DNA of 64,000 bases from NCBI GenBank assembly GCA_949293815.1, contig CASFEZ010000001.1:87875-151874 (forward strand). The letters run 5' to 3'. Shown here piece after piece: positions 17,042 through 25,500 of the stretch (positions within the stretch are counted from its first letter, which is position 1; every line of letters begins with the position of its first letter). Position numbers and translations under genes: made by a program. The stretch comes from an uncultured Eubacteriales bacterium. Its GTDB lineage: Bacteria; Bacillota; Clostridia; Oscillospirales; Acutalibacteraceae. A model generated the notes under the pieces. That model made no database searches. It worked only from the letters and a program-made list of their open reading frames with translations, and had not been told where the DNA came from.

Positions 17042-18876
17042 CGATGAAGCAGAGATGGGGCTGTATTCGCTTTGCTTTCCGCCTGTGTCGGAACCATTCG
17101 CGCAAAATTTTTGTGTATACCGTTTTGCGGGCGCTGTTTGCGGCGGCGCTGGGGCTGATTCCCACGGTGTTTTCCGCCCTGCTGATTCAGGAGTTGACCG
17201 GCGCGCAGGAAAAAGCAACGCTGCTGTTATATGCCGTACTTCTGGCAGGTCTTACGGCACTTGTCGGCTTTCTGAGCCGGCTTTGTGAAAAAGCGTTTCA
17301 TGACCAGGTGCGCCTTTTGCGCGATGAGGAGGCGCGGTTGTTTGAGGAATATATGGCAGGGGCGGATTATGAGCTGCTGGAGGATAAGGACTTTTGCACC
17401 GCCGTCAATGCCTATTCGGTGATTTATAACAACAACGGCGGTATCTTCAACAATCTGTGGCTTTTTTTCTATGATTTTTTATACGGCTGCCTTTCGCTGG
17501 CCTTTTCGCTGGGTATTCTGGCTCGACCGGTATATCTTTGCCTGTTCGCGCTGGACGGCAAGCGCTTTATCACTTCGCCCGCCTCCACCGTTTTGCTTTT
17601 GGCGGCGGTTCTGCTTTTTGGCGGCGTCATGCTCTGGCTTGGCGGCCGTTCGGCGAAGGTCAATAACGGTATGATGCAGGCGTATAACAATATCTACGGC
17701 ATTTTCGCCTACTGGTTCTATTTCTCCGGAAACTATCAAAACGGAAAGGAAATTCGTCTTTACGCCGCGCAGCCTCTGATTGGCGATATGCAGCGCCAAT
17801 GGACAGAGGACTGGCTTGCCATGAGCAGGCGTCTGACCGCCCGTACAAACCGCTACAGCAGTGCGCTGCTGTTTATGCAGGGGCTTTTGATGGGCGTTTT
17901 GTATCTGTATGTCGCCCTGAAAGCGGGGGCGGGGGTGTTCGATGTCAGCTCCTTTGCGCTGTTCTTGGGCGGCGCGTCCATGCTGGCGAGCGGCGTCGGC
18001 GGTATCGGCAGCGTAACCATGCTGCTGGGCACCTCGGCGGTGCAGATCGGTACGTTTAAGCAGATTGTCGAAACGCCCCAGCGCATTGCCAAAGGCACCC
18101 TGCCGGTGGAAAAGCGCGATGACAACCGGTATGATATTGCATTCCGAAATGTCTCGTTCCGCTATCCGGGCAGCGATACCGAGGTTTTGCATAATATCAG
18201 CGTCCGGCTGCGGATCGGCAGCCATGTGGCGGTGGTGGGCGAGAACGGCTCGGGCAAAACCACCTTTATCAAGCTGCTCTGCCGCCTGTACGATGTCAGC
18301 GAGGGCAGCATTACCTTAAATGATATTGATATCAAAAAATATGACCCGCAGGAGTACCGCAGTCTGTTCTCGGTGGTTTTTCAGGATTACCAGCTGTTCG
18401 CCGTACCGCTTGCCCAGAATGTTGCATCCAGTCTTGCAATAGAGGACGCAAAGCTTTGGGACTGCCTCGAAAAAGCGGGTATTGCCGAGCGGGTGCGCCG
18501 GCTGCCGCAAAAAGAGCAGAGCGCCCTGTATCAGGATTTGGATGAAAACGGCGTGGAAATCTCCGGCGGCGAAGCGCAGAAGCTGGCGCTGGCGCGCGCG
18601 TTGTATAAGGACGCCCCCTTTGTGATTCTGGATGAGCCGACCGCCGCTCTGGATCCGATTGCCGAATTTGAGGTGTACCGGCGCTTTTCCGCTCTGGTCG
18701 GCGATAAAACCGCCGTCTACATCTCCCACCGCCTGTCCTCCTGCCGCTTCTGCGATACGATTCTGGTATTTGATAAAGGCCGAATCGTCCAAGCCGGCAG
18801 CCACGAAGAGCTGCTTGCCGCCGAGGGCAAATACCGCGACCTCTGGCAGGCACAGGCGGGCTACTACGGCGGATAG
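17038..18876 (+). CDS. ABC half-exporter B of LytTR-linked pair
   Basis: The 612-residue exporter is similar in plan to its neighbour, with Walker A GENGSGKTT, signature ISGGE and Walker B FVILDEPTAALDP, plus YISHRLSSCRFCD. Both ATP sites of the predicted heterodimer would be catalytically competent, unlike the exporter at 3481-7114. The start is taken as GTG at 17038, 8 bp after AGGGGAG and overlapping the previous stop; ATG at 17044 is the alternative. A TPP riboswitch follows, so this gene ends the unit. Confidence 0.9.
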   Translation: MTMKQRWGCIRFAFRLCRNHSRKIFVYTVLRALFAAALGLIPTVFSALLIQELTGAQEKATLLLYAVLLAGLTALVGFLSRLCEKAFHDQVRLLRDEEARLFEEYMAGADYELLEDKDFCTAVNAYSVIYNNNGGIFNNLWLFFYDFLYGCLSLAFSLGILARPVYLCLFALDGKRFITSPASTVLLLAAVLLFGGVMLWLGGRSAKVNNGMMQAYNNIYGIFAYWFYFSGNYQNGKEIRLYAAQPLIGDMQRQWTEDWLAMSRRLTARTNRYSSALLFMQGLLMGVLYLYVALKAGAGVFDVSSFALFLGGASMLASGVGGIGSVTMLLGTSAVQIGTFKQIVETPQRIAKGTLPVEKRDDNRYDIAFRNVSFRYPGSDTEVLHNISVRLRIGSHVAVVGENGSGKTTFIKLLCRLYDVSEGSITLNDIDIKKYDPQEYRSLFSVVFQDYQLFAVPLAQNVASSLAIEDAKLWDCLEKAGIAERVRRLPQKEQSALYQDLDENGVEISGGEAQKLALARALYKDAPFVILDEPTAALDPIAEFEVYRRFSALVGDKTAVYISHRLSSCRFCDTILVFDKGRIVQAGSHEELLAAEGKYRDLWQAQAGYYGG

Positions 18877-18901
18877 ACCGGCAAATTTTCCCGCCCATCC
18901 C

Positions 18902-18930
18902 TTGACAGCGGGGGCGGGATGTGATAGTAT
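18902..18930 (+). promoter_or_regulatory. Sigma-A promoter for thiamine transport operon
   Basis: TTGACA, 17 bp, TAGTAT with an extended -10 TG, just before the TPP riboswitch. Confidence 0.75.
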
Positions 18931-18944
18931 GGTTGTTGCAGTAA

Positions 18945-19026
18945 AAAGGGGTGCCGGTTTTCGGCTGAGATCGCCTTTTAGGCGGGACCCTCGAACCTGA
19001 TGCGGGTCATGCCGCCGTAGGAATTT
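18945..19026 (+). ncRNA. TPP riboswitch (Thi box)
   Basis: The conserved words GGGGTGCC, GGCTGAGATC, GGGACCCTCGAACCTGATG and GCGGGTCATGCCG-CGTAGG are in the correct order. A terminator hairpin and thiamine-transport genes follow, so the expected action is transcription termination when TPP is bound. Confidence 0.95.
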
Positions 19027-19058
19027 TATCTTTGCAGCCATTGCCAATAAGATGTATT

Positions 19059-19087
19059 CTCCCACGGGGCTGCCCGTGGGAGTTTTT
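19059..19087 (+). terminator. TPP riboswitch terminator
   Basis: CTCCCACGG pairs with CCGTGGGAG, followed by TTTTTA, between aptamer and first gene. Confidence 0.85.
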
Positions 19088-19112
19088 ATTTTTGTTTTTT
19101 GGAGGAATTGTT

Positions 19113-19415
19113 ATGAAAGCAAGTGTAGCCATTCAAGTTCTGCCCGCCACATTGGACGACAAGGAAACCTGCCGCATTGTGGACGAGGTGATTGATTACA
19201 TCAAAAGCACAGGCTTGAACTGCTATGTGGGACCCTTTGAAACCACCATTGAGGGCGACAACTATGACCAGCTGATGGACATTGTCAAGGAGTGCCAGCA
19301 TGTGGCGCTGCGCGCAGGCTGCCCGGGGGTTTCCGCCTATATCAAGGTTTCCTACAAGCCCGAGGCAGGTGTTTTGACCATTGACGAAAAAGTCACCAAG
19401 CACCATCAGGACTGA
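19113..19415 (+). CDS. Thiamine-binding YkoF/MTH1187-like protein
   Basis: The 100-residue protein belongs to the MTH1187/YkoF-type ferredoxin-like fold family (DUF77). It begins with the strand ASVAIQVLP, then a segment on ETCRIVDEVIDYI, and GPFETTIEGDNYDQLM typical of the family. YkoF proteins bind thiamine or its pyrimidine moiety and are often encoded with ThiXYZ-type transporters. It is the first gene after the TPP riboswitch, with GGAGGA before the ATG. It probably scavenges ligand in the cytosol. The exact ligand is not determined by sequence. Confidence 0.85.
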   Translation: MKASVAIQVLPATLDDKETCRIVDEVIDYIKSTGLNCYVGPFETTIEGDNYDQLMDIVKECQHVALRAGCPGVSAYIKVSYKPEAGVLTIDEKVTKHHQD

Positions 19416-19425
19416 TCCGGCGGCT

Positions 19426-20241
19426 ATGGAAGAAAAACAGTTCCCAACCGCAAAACGCGCTGCCGCCGAGAAAAAACGGCGCGCCGTGACCGATAAGCTC
19501 TCGCCCATCATCGCCCTTGTGCTGTTGGTGGCCGTTTGGGCGGCGGTTTGCGGCTTCGGCTCGATTCCCTCGTATATGCTGCCCTCGCCCGGGGCGGTCA
19601 TTCGGGCGTTTGTGGGCGACTTTCCGCTTTTAATGGAGCACGCCGCCGTCACATTGACCGAGGCGTTCGCCGGTCTTGGCATCGGCATCGCGCTGGCGTT
19701 TGTTACCGCATCGCTGATGGACAGGTTCCGCGGTCTTTATCAGGCGCTGTACCCGCTTCTGGTGGTGTCGCAGACCATTCCCACCGTGGCCATTGCGCCG
19801 CTTTTGATTTCCTGGATGGGCTTTGATATGGCGCCCAAAATTACCCTTGTGGTGCTGACCACCTTTTTCCCCATTACCGTGGGGCTTTTGGATGGGTACA
19901 AAAGCGTTGATGCGGACGCGATTTCGCTGTTTCGCAGCATGGGCGCGGGAAACGGCATTATCTTCCGGCGCATCAAGCTGCCCTCCGCCATGAGCCACTT
20001 TTTTTCGGGGCTGAAAATTTCCGCGTCCTATGCCATTGTCGGCGCGGTGATTGCCGAATGGCTCGGCGGCTTTGAGGGATTGGGCGTGTATATGACAAGA
20101 GTCAGAAAAGCCTATTCCTTCGACAAAATGTTTGCTGTTATACTATTGATTATTATTATCAGCCTGCTCTTAATGGGACTGGTGACGCTGCTGAAAAAAG
20201 CCGCCATGCCCTGGGAGCGGAAAGGAGTACAAAACGTATGA
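19426..20241 (+). CDS. thiX: Thiamine-precursor ABC importer permease
   Basis: The 271-residue protein has about six membrane helices and matches the BPD_transp_1/TauC-type permease fold; the EAA-type loop lies near residues 165-195 (VDADAISLFRSMGAG). It lies between the YkoF-like gene and the binding-protein gene and overlaps the latter by 4 bp. It forms the membrane channel for thiamine precursor (HMP or formylaminopyrimidine) uptake, by analogy with ThiX. There is no strong ribosome binding site before the ATG, so coupling to the upstream gene is likely. Confidence 0.87.
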   Translation: MEEKQFPTAKRAAAEKKRRAVTDKLSPIIALVLLVAVWAAVCGFGSIPSYMLPSPGAVIRAFVGDFPLLMEHAAVTLTEAFAGLGIGIALAFVTASLMDRFRGLYQALYPLLVVSQTIPTVAIAPLLISWMGFDMAPKITLVVLTTFFPITVGLLDGYKSVDADAISLFRSMGAGNGIIFRRIKLPSAMSHFFSGLKISASYAIVGAVIAEWLGGFEGLGVYMTRVRKAYSFDKMFAVILLIIIISLLLMGLVTLLKKAAMPWERKGVQNV

Positions 20242-21287
20242 AAAAATGTATCGCCATCCTTTTGGCACTTTCCATGCTGTTTGCGCTGGCTGCCTGTTCC
20301 GGCGAGCCTGCTGCTACTGATGACGAGGTGGGCACAACCGAAACCGCCAGCGCCGAGGCGGGCAATGAAAACCTGACCGAAATCACCTTTGCGCTGGACT
20401 GGACGCCCAACACCAACCATACCGGTCTGTATGTGGCAAAGGCATTGGGCTATTTTGAGGAGGCGGGTCTGGATGTGGACATCGTCTTTGTGGACGGCAG
20501 CAGCTCTGCCCAGCTTTGCGCGGCAGGCACCGCCCAGTTCGCCATTGAGGCGCAGGACACCATGGCAGCAGCCCTGACCGGCGATGAGCCTTTGGGCATT
20601 ACCGCCGTTGCCGCCGTATTGCAGCACAACACCTCCGGCATCATCTCCCGCGCCGGCGAGGGGCTGGATACCCCCTTAGGGCTGGTGGGCAAAACCTATT
20701 CCACCTGGGACTCCCCGATTGAACTTGCCATGCTCCGTTCTCTTGTGGAGCAGGCGGGCGGTGATTTTGACCAGGTGAACCTGATTCCCAATGTCATTGT
20801 GGATGAGCCGGGCGCCCTGGCTGCCGGAGATACCGACGCCATCTGGGTGTTCTATGGCTGGGGCTGCATCAATGCCGAGGTACAGGGCTTTGACTTCGAC
20901 TATTTCGCCTTCAGCGATTTGGACCCGGTATTCGATTACTATACCCCCGTTATTATCGGAAACAATGACTATATGCAGGCGAACCCGGAAGTGACCCGCG
21001 CGTTCCTGGCGGCTGCCAGACAGGGCTATGAATACGCGGCACAGCACCCGGAGGAGGCTGCGCAAATTCTGATTGACAGCGACAATACCGGTTCCCTGCA
21101 AGGCTCCGAAGAACTGGTACGCAGAAGCCAGGAATGGATTTCCGCCCAGTATATTGACGATGCCGCAAGCTGGGGCGTATTTGATGCCGAGAGATGGGAT
21201 GCGTTCTATGCCTGGCTGTGGGAGAACGAGCTGATTGAAACCGAGCTGCCCGCCGGTACGGGATTTACCAATGAATACCTCAGCTGA
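20238..21287 (+). CDS. thiY: Thiamine-precursor substrate-binding lipoprotein
   Basis: The 349-residue lipoprotein has lipobox LAAC near residues 17-20, an acidic spacer, and an NMT1/THI5-like domain beginning ITFALDWTPNTNHTGLYVA, a signature of the HMP/formylaminopyrimidine binding family. It should sit outside the membrane and deliver pyrimidine precursors to the permease. TPP control of the operon fits. It overlaps the permease gene by 4 bp and the ATPase gene by 17 bp. Confidence 0.92.
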   Translation: MKKCIAILLALSMLFALAACSGEPAATDDEVGTTETASAEAGNENLTEITFALDWTPNTNHTGLYVAKALGYFEEAGLDVDIVFVDGSSSAQLCAAGTAQFAIEAQDTMAAALTGDEPLGITAVAAVLQHNTSGIISRAGEGLDTPLGLVGKTYSTWDSPIELAMLRSLVEQAGGDFDQVNLIPNVIVDEPGALAAGDTDAIWVFYGWGCINAEVQGFDFDYFAFSDLDPVFDYYTPVIIGNNDYMQANPEVTRAFLAAARQGYEYAAQHPEEAAQILIDSDNTGSLQGSEELVRRSQEWISAQYIDDAASWGVFDAERWDAFYAWLWENELIETELPAGTGFTNEYLS

Positions 21288-22023
21288 ACGGGATGTGCTG
21301 GTCGCCGAGGGCATTACCAAAGCCTTTGACGGCAAAACCATCATCGAAAACATTTCCATCCATGTGCAAAAAGGGGAGCTGGTCTGCCTGCTGGGGCAGA
21401 GCGGCGCGGGCAAAACCACCCTGTTCAATGTCCTTTCGGGGCTTTACCGCCCCGAGCAGGGACGGGTGCTGCTTGGCGGCGAGGATATTACCGGAAAACC
21501 CGGTCATATCAGCTATATGCTGCAAAAGGATTTGCTTCTGCCCTATATGAGTGTTCTGGATAATACCGCCATGCCGCTTATCATTCGCGGAATGAAGAAA
21601 AAAGAGGCGCGCGAAAAGGCTTCGGCGCTGTTTCACCAATTCGGGCTGGACGGCTGTCAAAAGCAGTATCCCGCCCAGCTTTCCGGCGGTATGCGCCAGC
21701 GGGCGGCGCTTTTGCGCACCTATTTGTCCTCCCAGGGGGTCGCGCTGCTGGATGAGCCGTTTTCCGCGCTGGATACCCTGACCAAAAGCGCCATGCACCA
21801 GTGGTATTTGCGCGTTATGGAAGAAATCCAGCTGACCACGGTTTTTATTACCCATGATATTGACGAGGCAATTCTGCTTTCTGACCGTATCTATATCATG
21901 GGCGGCAAGCCCGGCGTGATTAGCGATGAAATTGCCATCGAAGTGCAAAAGCCCCGGGATACGGATTTTACACTGAGTGAAGCATTCTTGAACTATAAAC
22001 GCCTTTTGGTCGAGAAACTGTAA
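21271..22023 (+). CDS. thiZ: Thiamine-precursor ABC importer ATPase
   Basis: The 250-residue ATPase has Walker A GQSGAGKTT near residue 42, signature LSGGMRQR and Walker B VALLDEPFSALD, typical of the nitrate/taurine/ThiZ subfamily. It energises the permease encoded two genes upstream. The ATG at 21271 overlaps the end of the binding-protein gene; an earlier in-frame ATG at 21235 lies further inside it and is less likely. This is the last gene of the TPP-controlled operon. Confidence 0.9.
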   Translation: MNTSAERDVLVAEGITKAFDGKTIIENISIHVQKGELVCLLGQSGAGKTTLFNVLSGLYRPEQGRVLLGGEDITGKPGHISYMLQKDLLLPYMSVLDNTAMPLIIRGMKKKEAREKASALFHQFGLDGCQKQYPAQLSGGMRQRAALLRTYLSSQGVALLDEPFSALDTLTKSAMHQWYLRVMEEIQLTTVFITHDIDEAILLSDRIYIMGGKPGVISDEIAIEVQKPRDTDFTLSEAFLNYKRLLVEKL

Positions 22024-22092
22024 GCCTCACGCGGCTGTGCATGGTTGTTTGAAAAGAGATAATACAACCGGTATCATATCGTTTTCCAAAAA

Positions 22093-22118
22093 TCCCTGCC
22101 GCATGGCGGGGGTTTTTG
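22093..22118 (+). terminator. Terminator after thiamine operon
   Basis: CCCTGCC pairs with GGCGGGG across GCAT, followed by TTTTTG. Confidence 0.65.
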
Positions 22119-22487
22119 TTGTTAATATGTCGAATAGACGGTATATATCCCTGATAGAAATATGTATTTTCTATGAACAGCTGAGTAAAATAGAACAAAT
22201 TTTGAAAAACTGTCTTGTTTAAAAAGTCAAATCTATTTTGCCGATTTCGTTGCTGGCTGCTGTTTTTCAGATAAAATCATCCATTTTTTCTAAAATTAAA
22301 GTAAAAACAGCTGGAAATTATTCTCAAATTGCTTAAAGTATGAATAATATGTGAATGAATAGGATGCCAAAAATGAATGGCAATTTTTGTGTATTTTTCT
22401 AATTGCTTGTTTTCATGGTTTTGTAATAAAATGATAAAGGTAAGTTTAGATACCTTTCACAAATTATTATGAAAGAAGGTCAACCAA
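22119..22487 (+). promoter_or_regulatory. AT-rich intergenic gap with possible promoter (22403-22432)
   Basis: The gap is AT-rich with no recognisable gene. TTGCTT, 18 bp, TAAAAT is the best promoter for the secreted protein gene. A small TGCCA/TGGCA hairpin with ATTTTT lies near 22363-22388. Confidence 0.4.
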
Positions 22488-24188
22488 ATGAAAAAAATGA
22501 CAAAGAAGCTTCTTGCCGTCCTGCTGGCTGCCCTGCTGACCTGCTCGGTATTGCCGGTTGCGGTCTTTGCGGCCGAGGAAGAGGTCGATGATGTTTCCGT
22601 TGCCGCCTCCGAACGGGTCAACGCCTGGGATGAGCATTTTCAGTTTATTCTGACCGAGCTGTTTGACGACACCCAGTATACCCACTGGAAATATGTGGCG
22701 CAGAACACCGAGAGCATTGCCCAGGATATGCAGATTTATACCGCCTTTGGTCTGTATGACGAGGCGTGGCGCAATGCGTTTGACGGTTCCGTTTCCGTTG
22801 CCACCGCCGAAAAGATTCTGGTTGGCCTGATTGAGCGCGCGCAGGTTGAGGTGGATACCTCGGTGACCGACGGTATTATCGAAACATTGCAAACCGCGAA
22901 GGATATCGCCGACTTTATGGAAAAGGTCGAGGGCTATCTGAATAAGGATACCTTTATCGATTCCACCGAGTGGAGCCAGGCTCTGACCGGCGTGGGTGCC
23001 GTGATTCAGATTGGTCGCGCCTGGCAGGAGCAGAGAGCGGAACTGATTGATGCCTATGCCCGGGTGCTTTCCGTACAGGCTGCCAATGCGTATTATCTGG
23101 AAATGCTGGAATATGTCCGCGACAATGCGGAGTATGACGTTTTGCGTCAGGCTGCTACCAATGTCATTGCCGATATTGAAACCAATTTGGAGGATTTGCT
23201 CGGCGGACTGTTTGCGGACGCTGCCGCCGGCATGGGTACCAACGCGGTTGAATATCTGCTGCGTCTGGCCGCTTCCACCAATGCTTACACCGCCGCCATT
23301 ATGGGCGTTTACAACGGCGCCACCAGCATTGCCGATACGCTGTTTAACACCAGCGACCAGTATGTGCTGATGGATTCCATGATGACCCTTTTCTATTTTG
23401 AAAAAGCACTTTCCGATTGGTCCAGTGCGGTTTATGCGGACAAAGAAGCCGATTATGATAAAGCTGTATTTGCCGTCAGCGTGCTGCTTTCCGCCAGAAG
23501 CACCGGCGAGGAAACCCTTTACAGCTACAAAGAGGCACAGGCGGGCGGTATCATCGGCAGAATCAAATCCAAGATTTATAAAGCCGTAACCGAAGAATAT
23601 TCCGTCACCATTGAAAAACTCGCTCTGGCCAGAGAGCAGATGCTTCTCGCTGACCCGGCGGGCTATCAGACGGTTGTGAAATCCTATGCGGTTTATTGCC
23701 CGGTGAATGTACAGGTTGCTGACTTTGTGCTTGCGGACGGTGTGGAAGCCGAGGTTTATAACGATTACGGTATGTTCGGCACCATCTATAACGAATACAA
23801 CGGCGAATATCTGAAGGTCGCTTATCTGTATGAGGATGTAGATGTTCAGCTGGTGGGCGTAGGCGACGGCGTTGTTACCTGCGTGGTATGGCAGATGGAA
23901 GACGGCGCACTCGAGGATTATTCCTTCACCGATGCGGCGGTTGCCCCCGGCTCTGTTATCACCATCCCCGGCGGCGTGGTCACCCCGGTTTATGTGGTTG
24001 ACGGCGCGACGCTGGCGATGAACGAAGAGTATGTTCCCTCTCCCGAACCCGAAGTGGACGCCGGTACGGTTGTTGATGCAGTTGGTGAGGTCGCAGAAGA
24101 AGAAGTCAACAAAACATTGAATGCAATTCGTGAATTCTTCCAGAAGATTCTTGATTTCTTCAGAAAGCTGTTCGGTATTTTAGACTGA
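22488..24188 (+). CDS. Secreted protein of unknown function
   Basis: The 566-residue protein has a clear signal peptide (basic KKMTKK, hydrophobic core, likely cleavage after VFA near residue 28). The mature part is acidic, with long amphipathic helices through about residue 390 and a beta-rich C-terminal third, ending with a helical tail (EEVNKTLNAIREFF). No cell-wall anchor, TM helix or known domain is visible. The Ala-rich helices and the QWYEY-like wording do not point to a known enzyme. It is monocistronic, flanked by an AT-rich promoter region and a strong terminator. It may be a surface or matrix protein; function unknown. Confidence 0.75.
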   Translation: MKKMTKKLLAVLLAALLTCSVLPVAVFAAEEEVDDVSVAASERVNAWDEHFQFILTELFDDTQYTHWKYVAQNTESIAQDMQIYTAFGLYDEAWRNAFDGSVSVATAEKILVGLIERAQVEVDTSVTDGIIETLQTAKDIADFMEKVEGYLNKDTFIDSTEWSQALTGVGAVIQIGRAWQEQRAELIDAYARVLSVQAANAYYLEMLEYVRDNAEYDVLRQAATNVIADIETNLEDLLGGLFADAAAGMGTNAVEYLLRLAASTNAYTAAIMGVYNGATSIADTLFNTSDQYVLMDSMMTLFYFEKALSDWSSAVYADKEADYDKAVFAVSVLLSARSTGEETLYSYKEAQAGGIIGRIKSKIYKAVTEEYSVTIEKLALAREQMLLADPAGYQTVVKSYAVYCPVNVQVADFVLADGVEAEVYNDYGMFGTIYNEYNGEYLKVAYLYEDVDVQLVGVGDGVVTCVVWQMEDGALEDYSFTDAAVAPGSVITIPGGVVTPVYVVDGATLAMNEEYVPSPEPEVDAGTVVDAVGEVAEEEVNKTLNAIREFFQKILDFFRKLFGILD

Positions 24189-24232
24189 GCATCATGCGGT
24201 CTATGACGACAAAACAGTTGCAATAAAATGCG

Positions 24233-24282
24233 CCCCGCGGAGGGGAAAGCAAGTTTCGCTTTCCCCTCCGCGGGGATTTTTG
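24233..24282 (+). terminator. Strong intrinsic terminator
   Basis: CCCCGCGGAGGGGAAAGC pairs perfectly with GCTTTCCCCTCCGCGGGG, followed by ATTTTTG. Confidence 0.9.
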
Positions 24283-24320
24283 CTGTACCGGTTGCCCGCT
24301 GTTTTGGCGCTTCTTTTCCT

Positions 24321-24349
24321 TTGACGCAGCGCCCGCGCTATGGTACAAT
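24321..24349 (+). promoter_or_regulatory. Promoter for mutY
   Basis: TTGACG, 17 bp, TACAAT, 40 bp before the start codon. Confidence 0.65.
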
Positions 24350-24389
24350 GGATGGGAAACTGTAAACGGGCAGAAGGAGGGCATTGACC

Positions 24390-25442
24390 ATGGAAACACA
24401 GGAAATATTGCAAAGCGCCGCCGGGGCGGTGATAGCGTGGTTCGGCGAGCACCGCCGCGCCCTGCCCTGGCGGGAAGACCCCACGCCCTATCATATTTGG
24501 CTGTCGGAAATCATGCTTCAGCAGACGCGGATTGAAGCGGTGATTCCCTATTATGAGCGCTTTTTGCAGCAGCTGCCCACCGTGCAGGCGCTGGCGGCGG
24601 TGGAGGATGATAAGCTGATGAAGCTGTGGGAGGGGCTGGGCTATTATAGCCGGGCGCGGAACCTGAAAAAAGCCGCCGTTTGCCTTACGGAAAACTTTGG
24701 CGGTGCGCTGCCCGCCGATTATGCCGCGTTAAAGAAATTGCCCGGCATCGGTCCCTATACCGCCGGAGCCATTGCCTCCATTGCCTTTGGGCTGCCTGAG
24801 GCAGCGGTGGACGGCAATGTATTGCGCATTCTGACAAGGCTATTGGCATGGGAGGCGGATATTACCCAGCAAAAAACCAAAGAGGAACTGACTGCTTTGC
24901 TGCGGGCGGTGTATCCGTCCGGGAAAGCCGCCGCCGACCTGACGCAGGGGCTGATGGAGCTGGGACAGACCATCTGCTTGCCGGTGGGCGCACCGAAATG
25001 CGAAGCCTGCCCAATCGGCGGACTATGCAAAGCCTATTTGCGGCAGGAAACCGAGCGATACCCGGTGCGCAGTCCCAAAAAGGCGCGGCGAATAGAAGCG
25101 CGAACCGTCTTTCTCCTGCGCTGCGGCGATAAAATTGCCCTGTCCCGCCGCCCCAATACCGGTCTGTTGGCTGGGATGTGGGAATTTCCCAATACTGAAG
25201 GGCACCTGCACGCCGAACAGGCAGCATCCTTTTTGACCGAACAGGGGATAAATATTCAGTCGCTGACCCCCTGCGGCGAGGCAAAGCATATTTTTACCCA
25301 TGTGGAATGGCATATGACCGGCTTTTTTGCCCTTTGCGAAGGGGAAAACGAGAACTTTTTCTGGAAAAGCAAAGAGGAGATACAAAAGACCTGCGCCATC
25401 CCCTCCGCCTTTCGCTATTATTACCGGCAGCTTTTTTCCTGA
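24390..25442 (+). CDS. mutY: A/G-specific adenine DNA glycosylase
   Basis: The 350-residue protein removes adenine paired with 8-oxoguanine. The N-terminal helical domain has MLQQTRIEAVIPYY, the helix-hairpin-helix LPGIGPYTAG and the catalytic Asp in AAVDGNVLRIL. The iron-sulfur loop follows as C-x7-C-x2-C-x5-C (CLPVGAPKC to LCKAY). The C-terminal NUDIX-like domain, which recognises 8-oxoG, begins near RTVFLLR and includes GLLAGMWEFP. The ATG at 24390 has AAGGAGG 9 bp upstream. It has its own promoter and a shared terminator with a convergent operon. Confidence 0.95.
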   Translation: METQEILQSAAGAVIAWFGEHRRALPWREDPTPYHIWLSEIMLQQTRIEAVIPYYERFLQQLPTVQALAAVEDDKLMKLWEGLGYYSRARNLKKAAVCLTENFGGALPADYAALKKLPGIGPYTAGAIASIAFGLPEAAVDGNVLRILTRLLAWEADITQQKTKEELTALLRAVYPSGKAAADLTQGLMELGQTICLPVGAPKCEACPIGGLCKAYLRQETERYPVRSPKKARRIEARTVFLLRCGDKIALSRRPNTGLLAGMWEFPNTEGHLHAEQAASFLTEQGINIQSLTPCGEAKHIFTHVEWHMTGFFALCEGENENFFWKSKEEIQKTCAIPSAFRYYYRQLFS

Positions 25443-25449
25443 TAAAACA

Positions 25450-25496
25450 AAACCGCACCGCCAACGCGCAAAAATTGGCGGTGCGGTTGCTTTTAT
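25450..25496. terminator. Bidirectional terminator
   Basis: AACCGCACCGCCAA pairs with TTGGCGGTGCGGTT, with A and T runs on both sides, between convergent mutY and the lipoprotein/ABC-2 operon. Confidence 0.85.
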
Positions 25497-25500
25497 TGCT

